NCBI RefSeq assembly: GCF_964340395.1 | Contig: NC_135550.1 | Coordinates: 13,792,408-13,856,407 of the forward strand | Source of the DNA: Glandiceps talaboti | Lineage: Eukaryota; Hemichordata; Enteropneusta; Spengelidae | Direction of reading: 5' to 3' | DNA: 64,000 bases | In this document: piece after piece, positions 42,332-60,198 of the stretch | Numbering within the stretch: position 1 is the first letter of the stretch | Layout: every line of letters starts with the position of its first letter | Made by a program: the position numbers and the translations under genes | Notes under the pieces: model-generated | Database searches by the model: none | The model's input: the letters and a program-made list of their open reading frames with translations, nothing else | What the model was told of the DNA's origin: nothing

Positions 42332-43249
42332 CTAAGTTTCACGTTGCAGTTCTATCCAGGGATCGTATACAACTTAGCTAAGACTAATGTAGGTAAAGTA
42401 ATACATGTAATTTCCGACAACATAGTGCAGTCTGGTAACATCTTCAATTATTAAGTTAGAGTCTGTAGATTGTTCAGCACAGAGTACGTAAGACATGTCT
42501 ACATACGCCAGTCAGGCAGTCAGTCAGTCAGTGTACTGCTAGCGCACTGCCTGTGTCGTGTATACCAACAGCCACTCTATCATTGTCGGCATGATTTACA
42601 GATATGTGCATCAAGTATGTTCAAATGTTCAATTTACTGTAAAGTTTGACAGGCGATAGTTTGACTTTAATCGACTTCCTTCTCTTTCAGTTTATTTTTC
42701 TTTGGATTCATTCAGCCTTGAACCGACATTAATCAATAGTTCTTGTTTGAACGAGAAAAGGTTTCGCTCTCTGACCTCTTTTACTGCCCTTTTGGTTTGA
42801 TCGACTCCTCCCAGGTCAGATACGCTGTATAAATGTATCATAATTTCTATACATGCCAAGAGAGTGGTGTACATTGTTTGGTTCGTTCCCGATGACATTC
42901 AAGCTTTGAAATGAACCAGACTTGTACACGTACGACGTGTACTTATATTACCTCCCATATCACTACCATGTATAAACACTTTCGGAATGCCATGTTTCAG
43001 GTTCGTGTGCGTGCTAACAAAGGAAAAGTCCTTGAAAATAAATCTATCGTATTACAATTTTTGTCAAGCCTTATCGCCGCAGGTTTGTATTTCACACTGG
43101 GTGTAGTTTTGTATGTTTCGTGTCACCCATCTTATCTTCATCACGTACGTGGTTATAATACTTCACATTATATCGTGCACCACACCCCCACCGCATAATG
43201 GTTTAACCAGATCTTAATGCTTTCTAAACAATACACCTGTCTCGCTGTC

Positions 43250-43263
43250 GAAACCAAGGTAAC
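43250..43263 (+). promoter_or_regulatory. Weak RFX X-box-like motif
   Basis: GAAACCAAGGTAAC, 122 bases before the start codon of the 193-aa gene. The right half site is perfect; the left half has two mismatches to the degenerate X-box. Confidence 0.3.
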
Positions 43264-43384
43264 CAATGAATGCTATACATATTAATGAGGTCCATTCTAC
43301 ACTGTGGTGGTTTCGGAGACTGAACAGTGGTCGGACAACACCTGTTGCATCGGATCCCCGTCTGGAATCAAGAGACCGTCCGAC

Positions 43385-49306
<5,922 letters not shown>

Positions 49307-49385
49307 ATCAATACACAGAATGATGATACGTCATAGCTAGGACTATGGACATTATGATTTGTATTTAATAGACATCTCAGTGTGG

Positions 49386-49485
49386 TCACACACGTACACA
49401 CATACAGATAGATGCATACATACATACATACATACATACATACATACATACATACATACATACATACACACATACACACACATAG

Positions 49486-49555
<70 letters not shown>

Positions 49556-49560
49556 ACACA
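49386..49560 (+). repeat. Compound (CATA)n / (CA)n microsatellite
   Basis: About 14 CATA units (from about 49415) pass into a long CA run (49487-49559). It lies just after the stop codon of the 193-aa gene, probably in its 3' UTR or flank. Confidence 0.96.
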
Positions 49561-52300
49561 GTTTTTATACAAAGTTGCTGTATTTTTTTCTTACTGCCAT
49601 CCCGAATACGTTCTTCTCACAACAACAATCCGACTTGCATACTTTATTTAATACAGTGTGACAAAACACTCCGATAAATATCAGTATTCCGTCCACTTCG
49701 TTCGACATATACAACTTTTAGCTATCACTAGAATTGATTACGTACACGTTGTGATACAGTTGTTAAGAGAATTATTAGCGGTACACGAATGGTAATTGTA
49801 ATATTTTGTTGACACGAGTTTGAATTTACCGGTATTTAACTTATTAAAGTGCTGCAAAAGCTATAAGATCGGATAGTGTAGTCTGTAGACTTGATGGATG
49901 TGGTTCGTACTACAGATACAAAGAACGGGTCGCTTACAGTTCAATGTCATTAATTATCAATGATGGACTAAATTTACTAAGTTACGACTTGTTGAAAATT
50001 ATACATGTATTATTGCAAAATGAGAGTGTAGAATTAATTGGAACACGTGCGTGTGTACACTTTATATAAGCTCGGTTTCTTGTATACATCCAGCATCATT
50101 ACGACATTTCCGTTTTTTAAAAAGAAAATTCGTCCGGCCACGAACAAAATTGACTGTTTTTGACACAAATATAGCGTTGCCTAGATTGCTGAAACATGTT
50201 CGAATTTTGATATCGATAAAAACACTAAAAGCTGTTGTAGCGATTGAAATATGGATGGATATCCTGAGGACACTGCTAGACACTTTTTTAGGGAGAGTGT
50301 TATCGCTATTAATCTTTCCAATAAAAGGGTTTGACAATAAATCATATTTTACATTAACTTATTCGTACATTTTTGCCCCTATATTGGGATTTACGATTTT
50401 TGTAAAATTGTGATTTTTATGACTATATATAAATATAAAATCTGCAAGTTTTTATCAATCATGTTTTTATCACGTGTATAATTTTTATTTCTCGAGGAAT
50501 AAATTTTGACATTTTGAAGTGTAGCTTACTTTGTGCGGTTGGTTTTATTCTATGCCGAGCGTAATGTGTATAACTTGCATAATTTCAACAAGGGGTCTTC
50601 AGTAATTATATGGGGAGGGCCAGGGAATGGTACTATCTAATATTTGCCTTATTTTGTGGTTTTTGACATCCCACCGTAGCCAAACCCCACCATTGTCACA
50701 TCCAACCGCTGCCACCATTGTATCATAATATCATAACATAATATCACTCAAATCGCTGATGACAATCATGCAGTGAATCAATTGTTAGTTGTGGTGTTAG
50801 GAGAGGAGTGCAGTGGGTGTCACATGTGAGTGAAGAGAGACCAGTATGGTGAGATATAATGTGGATAACGTGGTGGAATGAAGATGTTAACCTCGGTCCC
50901 GACAATATAATGTCGGTGGATACTATTAAACCACGGGTATACAGCACCTGCACATAAATTCACTGTGGTAGTATACGTAGTAGTTGGAAACAACCAATAC
51001 CTTTTAAAAAATAGCAAAGTTGTTACTGGCAGCGATGGGATCGAGTTCTTACCATTGATGTTTGGACTTGTGTCCCTTTTCACGTCTAACAGTATTTTAA
51101 CCTATACTTTTGAAATATTTTAACTGGGAAAGGGGGAGGGTCGTGTTTTAGAGAAGGAAAATCGGGGAAGGTGCCTTTTTTAGAACACGGAATCTGGGGA
51201 TGGTTACATTTTACGCAATATACAGGGATTGATTGTAATTACCAGACCCCTATAGTGCCCACATTCAACGTTTCTGTACATCCTTTTGTATGTAATCACA
51301 GATTATAATATTATGATAAAAATGACATAATCATGCAGATGTTAAGTATTCATTGGAATCTGCAAGTTTTCATCGAATCATCAGTTATAATATATAGAAC
51401 TAAAAACAAATCGCGGATGATATTTATGCTCACAATTTTTATGCACCAGAAACTTTATACCAACAGCGCATTATAGTTTGCATGTGGACGCTAGGGGGCG
51501 CTATATTGAGCGTTAGACAGTCGGGACAGAAAGGAATGTTTTCATTTTCTTTTTCAACATCAGAATGCCATAACACAGTTACATAAGTTGTGTTTTGTGA
51601 AATAAGTGTTAACATTTAATTATAATTATCGATAAATGAAGACTAATTTCCTGAATAACAGGACAATTATAACTGTATATTGACAAAGATTACATGTTTC
51701 ATTGGGATTCAACTCTTTATTAAGGATCAATGTTACATTTAGTTTACGTGTTATTGTGACACTGTTCATTGTCGTTGTGAATGTTTGTAGTAAAATATCA
51801 GCGTAACGATCGGATGGTGTAAACAAATCATAGCATAATTTTATAGCTACAATATCAAAGTTGTCGCTGTTTTGTCTGATTGTTCCTAATGATTCTGATT
51901 TGAAAATCTAAAGTTAGAAACCTACTTACATCATAGCTTGAAGTCAATAATAGGATTGTGGTTCTAAACATATAAACCTTCACTTTTGATATAATTCTCC
52001 AGGACAGCAAGGCCAGAGACCCACTGAGACCTACATGATTAATGAAATTATACTTGCACACAACAGAAATACTAATAGTCTAGCAGAACCACAAGAAAAC
52101 TAAGATATCTCAATTAAAATTAATCATACAGAAATGTTCAAATCAAAACAGAAAAAAATGGCTATTACATGGAGTTCAGTAAGATGAAGAATAAACAACA
52201 AATTTTATAGAAAGGTCTCCAACTAAAGTTACTTTCATCGTTCATCATACAATGCAGTGGCTTCTAAGAATGAATTAAAAAAAGCAGTACAATTCGTCAG
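49561..52300. other. Intergenic region between the 193-aa gene and the TMED gene
   Basis: No supported gene. A TATATAAG string at about 50064 stands near an unconvincing 120-codon frame without an ATG. TTTATT at 51716-51721 is a possible minus-strand polyadenylation signal for the TMED gene. Confidence 0.55.
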
Positions 52301-53002
52301 TCACGTTCTGTGTTTAGATCTAATACTCTCAGTGAAAAAAGTCTTAAGAATAAAAGTTTGCCCAATTCCAGCGATGATGATAACGGTGGAATACAGACAA
52401 GACCACCATGTAACACCTGCCGACACGTCTTCGGCAAATGCTCTACCCGACGCTTCACGTAGACGATATGCTGTTTGAAACTGTATGGTATCTTGCAGGT
52501 CTTCGTTCACTTGCTCCATACTAGCTTCCAGTGACGTCATTACAGTAGGTCGACGACCATTCCCTGCTCGTGCTGCCAGTGAAGCATAGTTTTCTGGACG
52601 TAAACTAAAATATACCGTCTTATGACTGAATGTCGAGAAGCGATTACTGAAACAAAAACTGAAAGCACCGTTACCAGTGTCAAAAATAATCTTGTCAGAT
52701 TTGCTTTTGGTCTTTTTGTACAAACTTTTACCTCTCGGCGATGATATCTCCATGTCAATATCACTGTTGCCGCCTTTCAATACTTGATATTCAAAAATAT
52801 ATTTTTCACCCGTTTTGAATGTCTCGTGAAAACACATTTCCTCGTCATCAGCCAGTTCAAAGGTCAAGTAAGACACTTTCTCCGCTTCCTCCACAGCGTT
52901 TTGTTCAACAACACCATTGACTTGGTTGCCTTCTAGTTGCTGAGCTTCTACCATCGATGTACGATACAACATTATACAGAGTACGAGCAAACTTGGCCCC
53001 AT
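52301..53002 (-). CDS. p24 family cargo receptor, gamma class (TMED3/TMED7-like), intronless
   Basis: Type I membrane protein of COPI/COPII vesicles that helps select cargo in the early secretory pathway. A single 233-aa frame runs from ATG at 53002 to TGA at 52301. The hydrophobic signal peptide is about residues 1-20. A short acidic linker follows (about 21-42). The GOLD domain runs from SYLTFEL (about 44) to YFSLRP (about 136), with the usual disulfide pair C57 and C117 and the motif FCFSNRFSTFSHKTVYF. A coiled-coil region with AYRLREASGRAFAEDV comes next, then a membrane helix (about 199-219) and a short cytosolic tail containing the FF export motif at 222-223. The tail lacks a clear terminal KKXX. 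The FCFSN/FSTFSHKTVYF block fits TMED3/TMED7 best. The lack of introns, where I know the vertebrate homologues as multi-exon genes, suggests an old retrocopy, but the frame is intact. Confidence 0.92.
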   Translation of the reverse strand: MGPSLLVLCIMLYRTSMVEAQQLEGNQVNGVVEQNAVEEAEKVSYLTFELADDEEMCFHETFKTGEKYIFEYQVLKGGNSDIDMEISSPRGKSLYKKTKSKSDKIIFDTGNGAFSFCFSNRFSTFSHKTVYFSLRPENYASLAARAGNGRRPTVMTSLEASMEQVNEDLQDTIQFQTAYRLREASGRAFAEDVSAGVTWWSCLYSTVIIIAGIGQTFILKTFFTESIRSKHRT

Positions 53003-54794
53003 TGTGTGCGTGGAGAGTGTACCTCACAAACGCCGCAAAAATCCGATCTATGTTACGATATACAGAGTTTGTCGAGAAAAATAAAATTATTACATGTACC
53101 ATATATTTGATTAATCAATTTCTCTGGCAAGAACGGTGTGATGTAAGAGATAGCGTTGTTTTCTAAAAACTGAGTTTATATTATGTTGTTTTTGTGTGTG
53201 TGCCTGTATAGTAAATGTGCCAGCAGTATTCTATTTAACTGAAACATACACTAATTTACTACTAGATTTGGTATTCAGACGTAACATATGATAAATGATT
53301 TAATGACATCATTTAGTATAAAATGTAATATACTAAAATGACAAGGAAACCCCTACTGACAATCATCTGTGCTAACAGCGCCAACACTAATAGTGATTCC
53401 TCTCTAAAAAACCAACCCTTTCTTCCTTGTCCGTGTATAAACTCTAAACTCTCTAAGACTAATCCTTTCGTTGAGAACACTAGGTGGCCGGTCATCCGGA
53501 ATTGAAAGTGACGAAACATTAAAACAAAGAGTTCGTTAAAATTTTAAAGATGAACGCACACTGCAATGATCAACGAGAACTGTAAATACGAACCGATGTA
53601 CCGTGAAATATATCTAATACGTAACTTTACATGTTGCTTTCCATCGGGAGAAAGCAATGGAAATTTCACATTTAATTTACTACGTTTGATGATATTAATG
53701 AAAATGCCGGTAAAGTACATATTTGCCCGTTGGGCAAATGGGTCCGGCAAATAGAGTGTACATGATATTCTATGAATGTCACAACATCTAAAATACGCCA
53801 AAAATCAACTGTGGAAATTGACAAGGAATAAATCGAACTCACCTGTTGTACTTTCACAGTGTCACCGTGTACAGAATTGTACAATGGCAGTTCTTACATT
53901 CTGTATATTATATTATACGAGTCATTCAGACACACACACACACACTGTGTGTAAACCGTGCTGGTAACAGCTGGTTCAAAAGTCATCACCAATTAGAGAG
54001 TTAAACAACGTAATTAAGTTTGAATCAACAATTTTCTTTCTTTTTTCAAACGTGTCACTCGCCAATTGGCTATTTCGACACACAATTTACCTTTCCAGAG
54101 GGCAAATGCGGGGTATGAAAAATCGTTTCAAAGACCACCGCCAAGCTTACACGTACACACTGTTGACGACAACGAACTTGGCAGAGGAATTCATATGATG
54201 GATAGCTAAATTGTTAGAAATAACACTGGTATCAGCCATATACACCCTGGGATATACACATTGGCACCCAGAATAATATTTGATATGTTTCATACAAACG
54301 ACATTGGCATGGCATGACAGTAATTGAGTACCCCCGGTACTGCTAGTCCTTGTGGGAAACCATCAGATTGACAATTTTGTTGAGAACAAGACGAACCCAA
54401 AATGTCTTTTATTGTTTCTAAAAGACCAGGGACACACTTTATATGGCAAAGCTTGGAGAGAATGGAATAACTTTGATATTGTGGGAAATGTCACCAATGA
54501 GCATTTTACCTTAACAGCTGTACATCTTGTACATGTTATACCAATATTCTATCAATTGCACTGGTTCTCAAGTCGACCATTCTACTTGTTTTCGTTGTTG
54601 TTATATTTTGTTATTATCTATCTTGACAGATATTGATAAATGATTCTAGAAACATTGTCGATATTTTTGTTTTTAAGCAGTCTACAATATATTGCTCTGT
54701 CCTACCCTACAGTGCTATATGTATCAGGCCCAGTATTTACTCCAAGGAAAAACTGTTGAACTGTTCTATTTCTACTTGAATTAATCCAATTTGC

Positions 54795-54878
54795 CTATCA
54801 CCTGACCCCTCAAGACAGATAACTATCACCTGACCCCTCAAGACAGATAACTATCACCCGACCCCTCAAGACAGATAA
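54795..54878 (+). repeat. 28-bp tandem repeat, three copies
   Basis: The unit starts CTATCACCTGACCCCTCAAG and occurs three times with a single T/C difference in the last copy. Confidence 0.93.
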
Positions 54879-55124
54879 CTGATGGCTGTCGTGTGTCGCC
54901 TTGTAGTTTGATTTACATGTAACAGAACACTTCGGGGCAAACATCTCGTGCAACTCAGAGGAATCACAGGTAGCTTTGCTGTCAGAAAATGACTATAAAC
55001 AGCGAAAGCAAAAATGGTAATTTGACTATTCAGACATAGCCCATGATAGGGAAAGATAGGTTCCAGCATAGGTAAGATATATCATCTCAGTCCGTTGGGG
55101 TTGTGGGTTATAATCTCCTATGCT

Positions 55125-55250
55125 TAGTCTAAGTTACCCAGACTCTCACTGCTGGGGCTCTAAAACGAAACCACCCAGAGACTATACATCTTGGCTGGGT
55201 GGTCTCCTAGTAGAGCTCCAAAACGATGAGAGTCTGGGTAACCAAGACTA
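55125..55250. repeat. 126-bp palindrome (MITE-like)
   Basis: TAGTCTAAGTTACCCAGACT at the left end pairs with the complement of AGTCTGGGTAACCAAGACTA at the right. Inner CCACCCAG and GAGCTC-type parts also pair. Non-coding. Confidence 0.8.
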
Positions 55251-56971
55251 CCCTATGCAATGTTATACATACTACTAGCTCCTCACGGTAGCAATCACTA
55301 CGTTGTCACATAAAACCCCTTCCACTCACACAATTCAGTATAACAAATGATAATACAAATACAACTGATGTACTTTTACTCTTTAATTCATATCATTACT
55401 TCAATGCATATAGTAATCACATTTCAGATTTTTGCCAAACTACACCACGTGTGTGTATATTTCAGATCTCTGCCTAACTATAAAATCTCCACCAAGTGTT
55501 ACATGTAGCTGACAGAGTCCTGCCTAACTACACCGTACCCGGGGTGTACCCTGTACTCACAATTATTTCAGATTTCTGCCTAACTACACTAGTAGCACAC
55601 CAGTATTTTCCTAACTATACAGGGTTCTTTCCAGACGAGAAGGAATGCTGGTTGCTCATTAATATTCATTATGTCAATAAATAGTGAAATGTATCAATGG
55701 CGGGCCACAAGCAAATATATAATCCATGTTTACCATGAATGTGAAGTTTAGATGAGGCTGAATATATCCAGAGTGAGATGAAAGCATTCAATAGTAACCC
55801 TTATATTATGGATTCAATCATTTCACTGTTTCAAAGGGAATGATTTCAAAGACGGAACATCACTTTAAGGGATTTTTAATCATACTTTCTGAAAATGATA
55901 TTAATCCATTACTTAACACTCTCTTCACAACACTGTTGCGACTACCATAAATGAGCAGGTTTCAAATGAACTTAAAAGGGGAATGCCACTTCAGGAAATA
56001 CAAGTATTTTCATAACTTATGGGTTCTGGAGAGTCATTTCATAATTTTACATCACCTACAATTACTTGCGATTTCAGAGAAACATCAAGTTAATCTTGTG
56101 CCTTTATACGGCATCTTTGCTGTGGGCTATTGAATCATGGGAGTCAGCAGAAATAATATATTTATGTTTGCACACTGAATATTCATAAGAGATGTTTTAC
56201 ACTGAACAGAATAAGCACTCAGGAGTCCTGAATATTCTTTAGTGCAGTCATGAATGAAAATGACTCTATTTCCTGGTGTGATATTCCCCTTTATGGTCTT
56301 TAACAATTTATTTCAAAACCACTGCAGTTTTTTGCTAGATATATAGAATAGATGAAATACTGATATTCAAAGTTTGACTACTCAATTCTTCACTCACAGA
56401 AGAATCTTGTATCTTTATTCAGACCACATTGCTACAGTGTGTAACAGAAAGCGAATCAGATCTGACATCTTGATTGGTAATGAAAACATAAACAGGCCAA
56501 TCATACCAAAGGATACAAAGTGATACAAAAAGTCAACTGTGTTCACATCTGTACACTTGGAGATAGAGATTCCTGTTTTTAACTAGACATGGTTGTCCTT
56601 TGTAACTTAATGTCATTATACTATAGTACATAGTCTGAGATTGCAACAAATGTGTTATTTATTGCTTGATTCCACTCTATAAAGATTGCAACAATGTCCT
56701 TGTTGTTTGACGTCACATTCTGTTCAGTCAAATCAGCACAAAGTGTGAATAACTTGGGTTATTATTACAAATGTACCAGCGATTACTTTACACCAGTGCA
56801 CATGCATACTAGTGGTATTTGCACAGCAGTGCACAATACAGAAAACATTGCATACCTGAATGCAAATGATATGTAAATGTGGATGCAATCATTCATCATA
56901 AACGAAAGCGTGTGATCGCAGAGTATCATTTTTATGGAAATTTGCTGTTTAAGATGGCGTATGTAATAATA

Positions 56972-57145
56972 ACAGAACCCCATGCCATGCAAGCGCCAGT
57001 GTGGGGTACTCAGGGGTATTTGTACTCAAGCTAGCAGTGTTTTGCGCACTCGTGAAAGTACAGAAGAACACAGCAAGCACTTGTGCAAATACCCCGAGAC
57101 ATGGCAAGTATGCCACACTTGTACTCACGCATCAGTGGGTTCTGT
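56972..57145. repeat. 174-bp inverted-repeat element (MITE-like)
   Basis: Ends ACAGAACCC and GGGTTCTGT pair, and inner CAAATACCCC matches the complement of GGGGTATTTG. The overall palindrome is imperfect. Confidence 0.6.
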
Positions 57146-60100
57146 CATAGTATTAAACACACCAACAGGTTTTGCATAACTTATAGATACAATACATGAA
57201 ACTTGCAATACACAATTGAAACCATTAATAGCTTACAATATCCACTCCAAAGTTATAGCAACTTGAGTTAGCATGTAGGCAGGCAGGCTATGAACACATT
57301 TCACTTTTCACTGATTCCACCCCTGCATAAAGTGTCAAATGATAACACATTTCTTGCAATCTCTGTATGTGGACTAAAATAACGTGCCAAAGATCCTTTG
57401 ACTAGTTGATGACAACTGTAACCCCAACCCTCACTCAGTCCTTCAGTCCCTCCCTCCCTCTCTCATTCCCTCTCAAATAATTCAAATATATTTTTTCAAT
57501 CTTGGTCTACCCACCACACACAAAACTGTCTACTCAATCATAAAAAAAATCTACATTAAATGTGTTGCTCCCCCCCTCACTCCCTCAAATAATTAAATTT
57601 TTTTTCAAACGTGGACTACCCACTATACCCTCAATTATCCAACAAAATACGTTGCTCTGACCTTTTACAAATGTTCTTGCAACAATACTTCAGGCTTGCA
57701 AAGCTGAAAAATTTACCATATTTACATATTTTGCAAATATCAAACAATATTGAGTAAATAGAAATATTTTGCTCTTGTCTATCAACAAACTTATAATATG
57801 TACAAAAATATGAACGATATTATTTTCATGAAAGTGTTTGGACTTTAAAATACGGCTGCCGGTGATGGCGTTGGTGGCAGTGTGATCATTTGCTCTACAT
57901 AGAGTTTAGATTACTGGAGTAGTATAGAGTGCCAACAAACAACTAAAATGTACACGCTATAAAACATGGCTACTATGGTAGCTTTAAAGTTATAGTGCAT
58001 TAAAATGTACAGCTCTTTTGCTCTTTCCAAAATAATGTCCCTTTTTTTTTCATCCGAAATAGTATACTTTTCAAGTTATTTGTATGGGAAAGGTGGAAAA
58101 TTACATGCCCAGTGGCCAAGTCTGAAAATATCATTTCAAAAAAATAAGATTGACATCTGTCGGCAGTGACTGCACTCTTTGCATTTGTACATCGATATAG
58201 GGAGTCTTGTGTGTTTAGTCTCATGTTTCCACAGGACTGGGATTATCTGTTGTAGGCATAAGATGTTGGAGGACTCCCTAGCTAACTGGCACAACAGAAA
58301 GTGATATATAATCGCTGAACATCAGGCCATATGCACGATTGTTCAGGTATTTTGGAAATGTCACTTTCATTGTGTTTCAGTGAGCATATCAAACTGTTGA
58401 ACACAATGTACATCATTTTTAGACTTCATATGAATAGAAAATCCATTGAATACATTTTTTTTTTTTGAGAATGATGATGAGGCACTATAACTTTATGCTT
58501 TCAGCCTACAAACAAGGGTAGATAAGGAAGGGTTTGTATGTTTTCAGGAGGATATCATAAGAAGATCTGTACTAGACATAAACAGGAGAACGTTGGCGGA
58601 AAATAAGCATTGAATTGTATTTATCATCACATTTCCCATGATGCAACATTCAACATGGTGGATTTGCAAGTTCCCTATTGGCATTGTATAGTTCAAAGAA
58701 ATACTACCTATTACATTTGGAATAACAAACATTTTCCAAAGCATACAGTTAGCAAAATCTATAGTCACTTTCTTTTCAGGTGGATTTGAATCTACCTTTA
58801 TCATTCCTATGTACATTGTGTATTTTGATACAAAAATAAAATTTTCACAAATGACCTAAAGAAGAGACTTTAGGTCGCTATCACCATGTATGGCAAAACG
58901 AGGTTTGAAACCCCCAAATGTATCTACCCCTGCTGTTATCTATCCTTACAAATTAAATTATTTTTTCATTTTAATAAATAACACGAATCAAATTCCTTAT
59001 ATAATATTTGACCAACCATACAAAAGACAAACATTCTGATTGTACTGCCACAGCTGAGTGTGTGCATATCAAATACATTTTGTAACACAAAGATAGCAAA
59101 TACATTTCAGCCATTCACATGACCTTGTAAATTACATTACATGCTGGGCACTACAAGACTTCCTGTTCATTTCCACCCCCACCCCCACCCCCAACCCTGC
59201 CCCCTACCCCATGTAGAGATTCAGTTATACCTGTGCCTCTGAGAATGAAAATTTTCATATATTAAATCAAATTATTATTCCATTATAACACAATTTACAG
59301 AGTTGATTTAACGTATAATTTAGTCAATAAATGTGAAGCTTACTTGAAGGGTGTAGACAGCACATTTAGATTCAAGACATCTGTGTACTCTTTTACTGCT
59401 GCTACTATTCTTACGACTAAAATTGTCAAAAATGTCTTATATATCCATCATTTCACAAGTCATACATATATTTCTAACTATAGTCAAAGTGTCCCTACAT
59501 ATTTCATTTCATTTAGTAGTACCCTGTAACAAAAGCCTGTCTCTACCTGTCATGGGATATATCTATAATGTTATAGCACACAACATAGTGAGTTCTTTAA
59601 CCTGGGCAGTACCTAGACCTGACTGTGTGGATTTTCAACAAACAGGCAAGGTTGTGGTTTTTTTTTTTCACCCGGAAACCAATCATTGTTTCCATGGAGG
59701 CAACTTTTTTTTTTCAAATTTCAACAATGGTAGACATGATTGCAAGTATGAAATCTTTCTTTGACTTCATACTGACTTTATATTCTAATAACTTAGTTTT
59801 CCTCCAGCCATAATAAATCCTTTTCTTCATTCAAGATTTGACCAATGATGTACAAAAAATGTGTGACTTTTGTACACCGTCAAAATTTAATTTCAAGTCC
59901 AAGTATGTTGTTTGTTGTTGTTTCACTTAAAAAGTGGACTGAAGTGGTTACTGTGTATAAAGTTTACACTGTGTCCGAAATAGAGGAATACAGTATATCC
60001 AAATATTAGTAAATAAATATCTCATTTGCAATAGTAGCATATGTATATCTTTGGACATACCATTCATTTGTAATTTATATAACCCTGTAAATGAGTGTGT

Positions 60101-60198
60101 AACACTCACTGTCAAGTTCACCTTCAATATGCCATGGAACCAACAACTCCACAGCATGACCTTCTTCAGATGTGTTGTTGTCAAGACAACAGCACTGC

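Larger units (their letters stand above)
38512..43384. other. Intergenic region between PSMA6 and the 193-aa gene
   Basis: Holds the PSMA6 3' UTR at its left end. The rest shows no supported exon. It has G and C homopolymers (about 41526-41537 and 41596-41608), an (AT)n tract at 42259-42327 and a CAGT run near 42515. The right end includes the promoter of the following gene. Confidence 0.6.
53003..60198. other. Intergenic region between the TMED and F-box genes
   Basis: 7.2 kb without a supported gene. It contains a probable remnant of the AAAGGGCCACAAGC MITE at about 53300-53400, a 28-bp triple repeat at 54795-54878, palindromes at 55125-55250 and 56972-57145, and degenerate CTGCCTAACTACAC repeats at about 55440-55620. 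The TMED promoter is at its left end. Confidence 0.55.

Noticed and set aside
42911-43198. 95-codon frame starting with ATG upstream of the 193-aa gene
   Set aside because: No splice continuity with the following exons, no recognised domain, and it overlaps the probable promoter region.
50051-50413. 120-codon frame near a TATATAAG string
   Set aside because: It has no ATG in its first two thirds, the TATA-like string is inside the frame, and the peptide shows no known domain.
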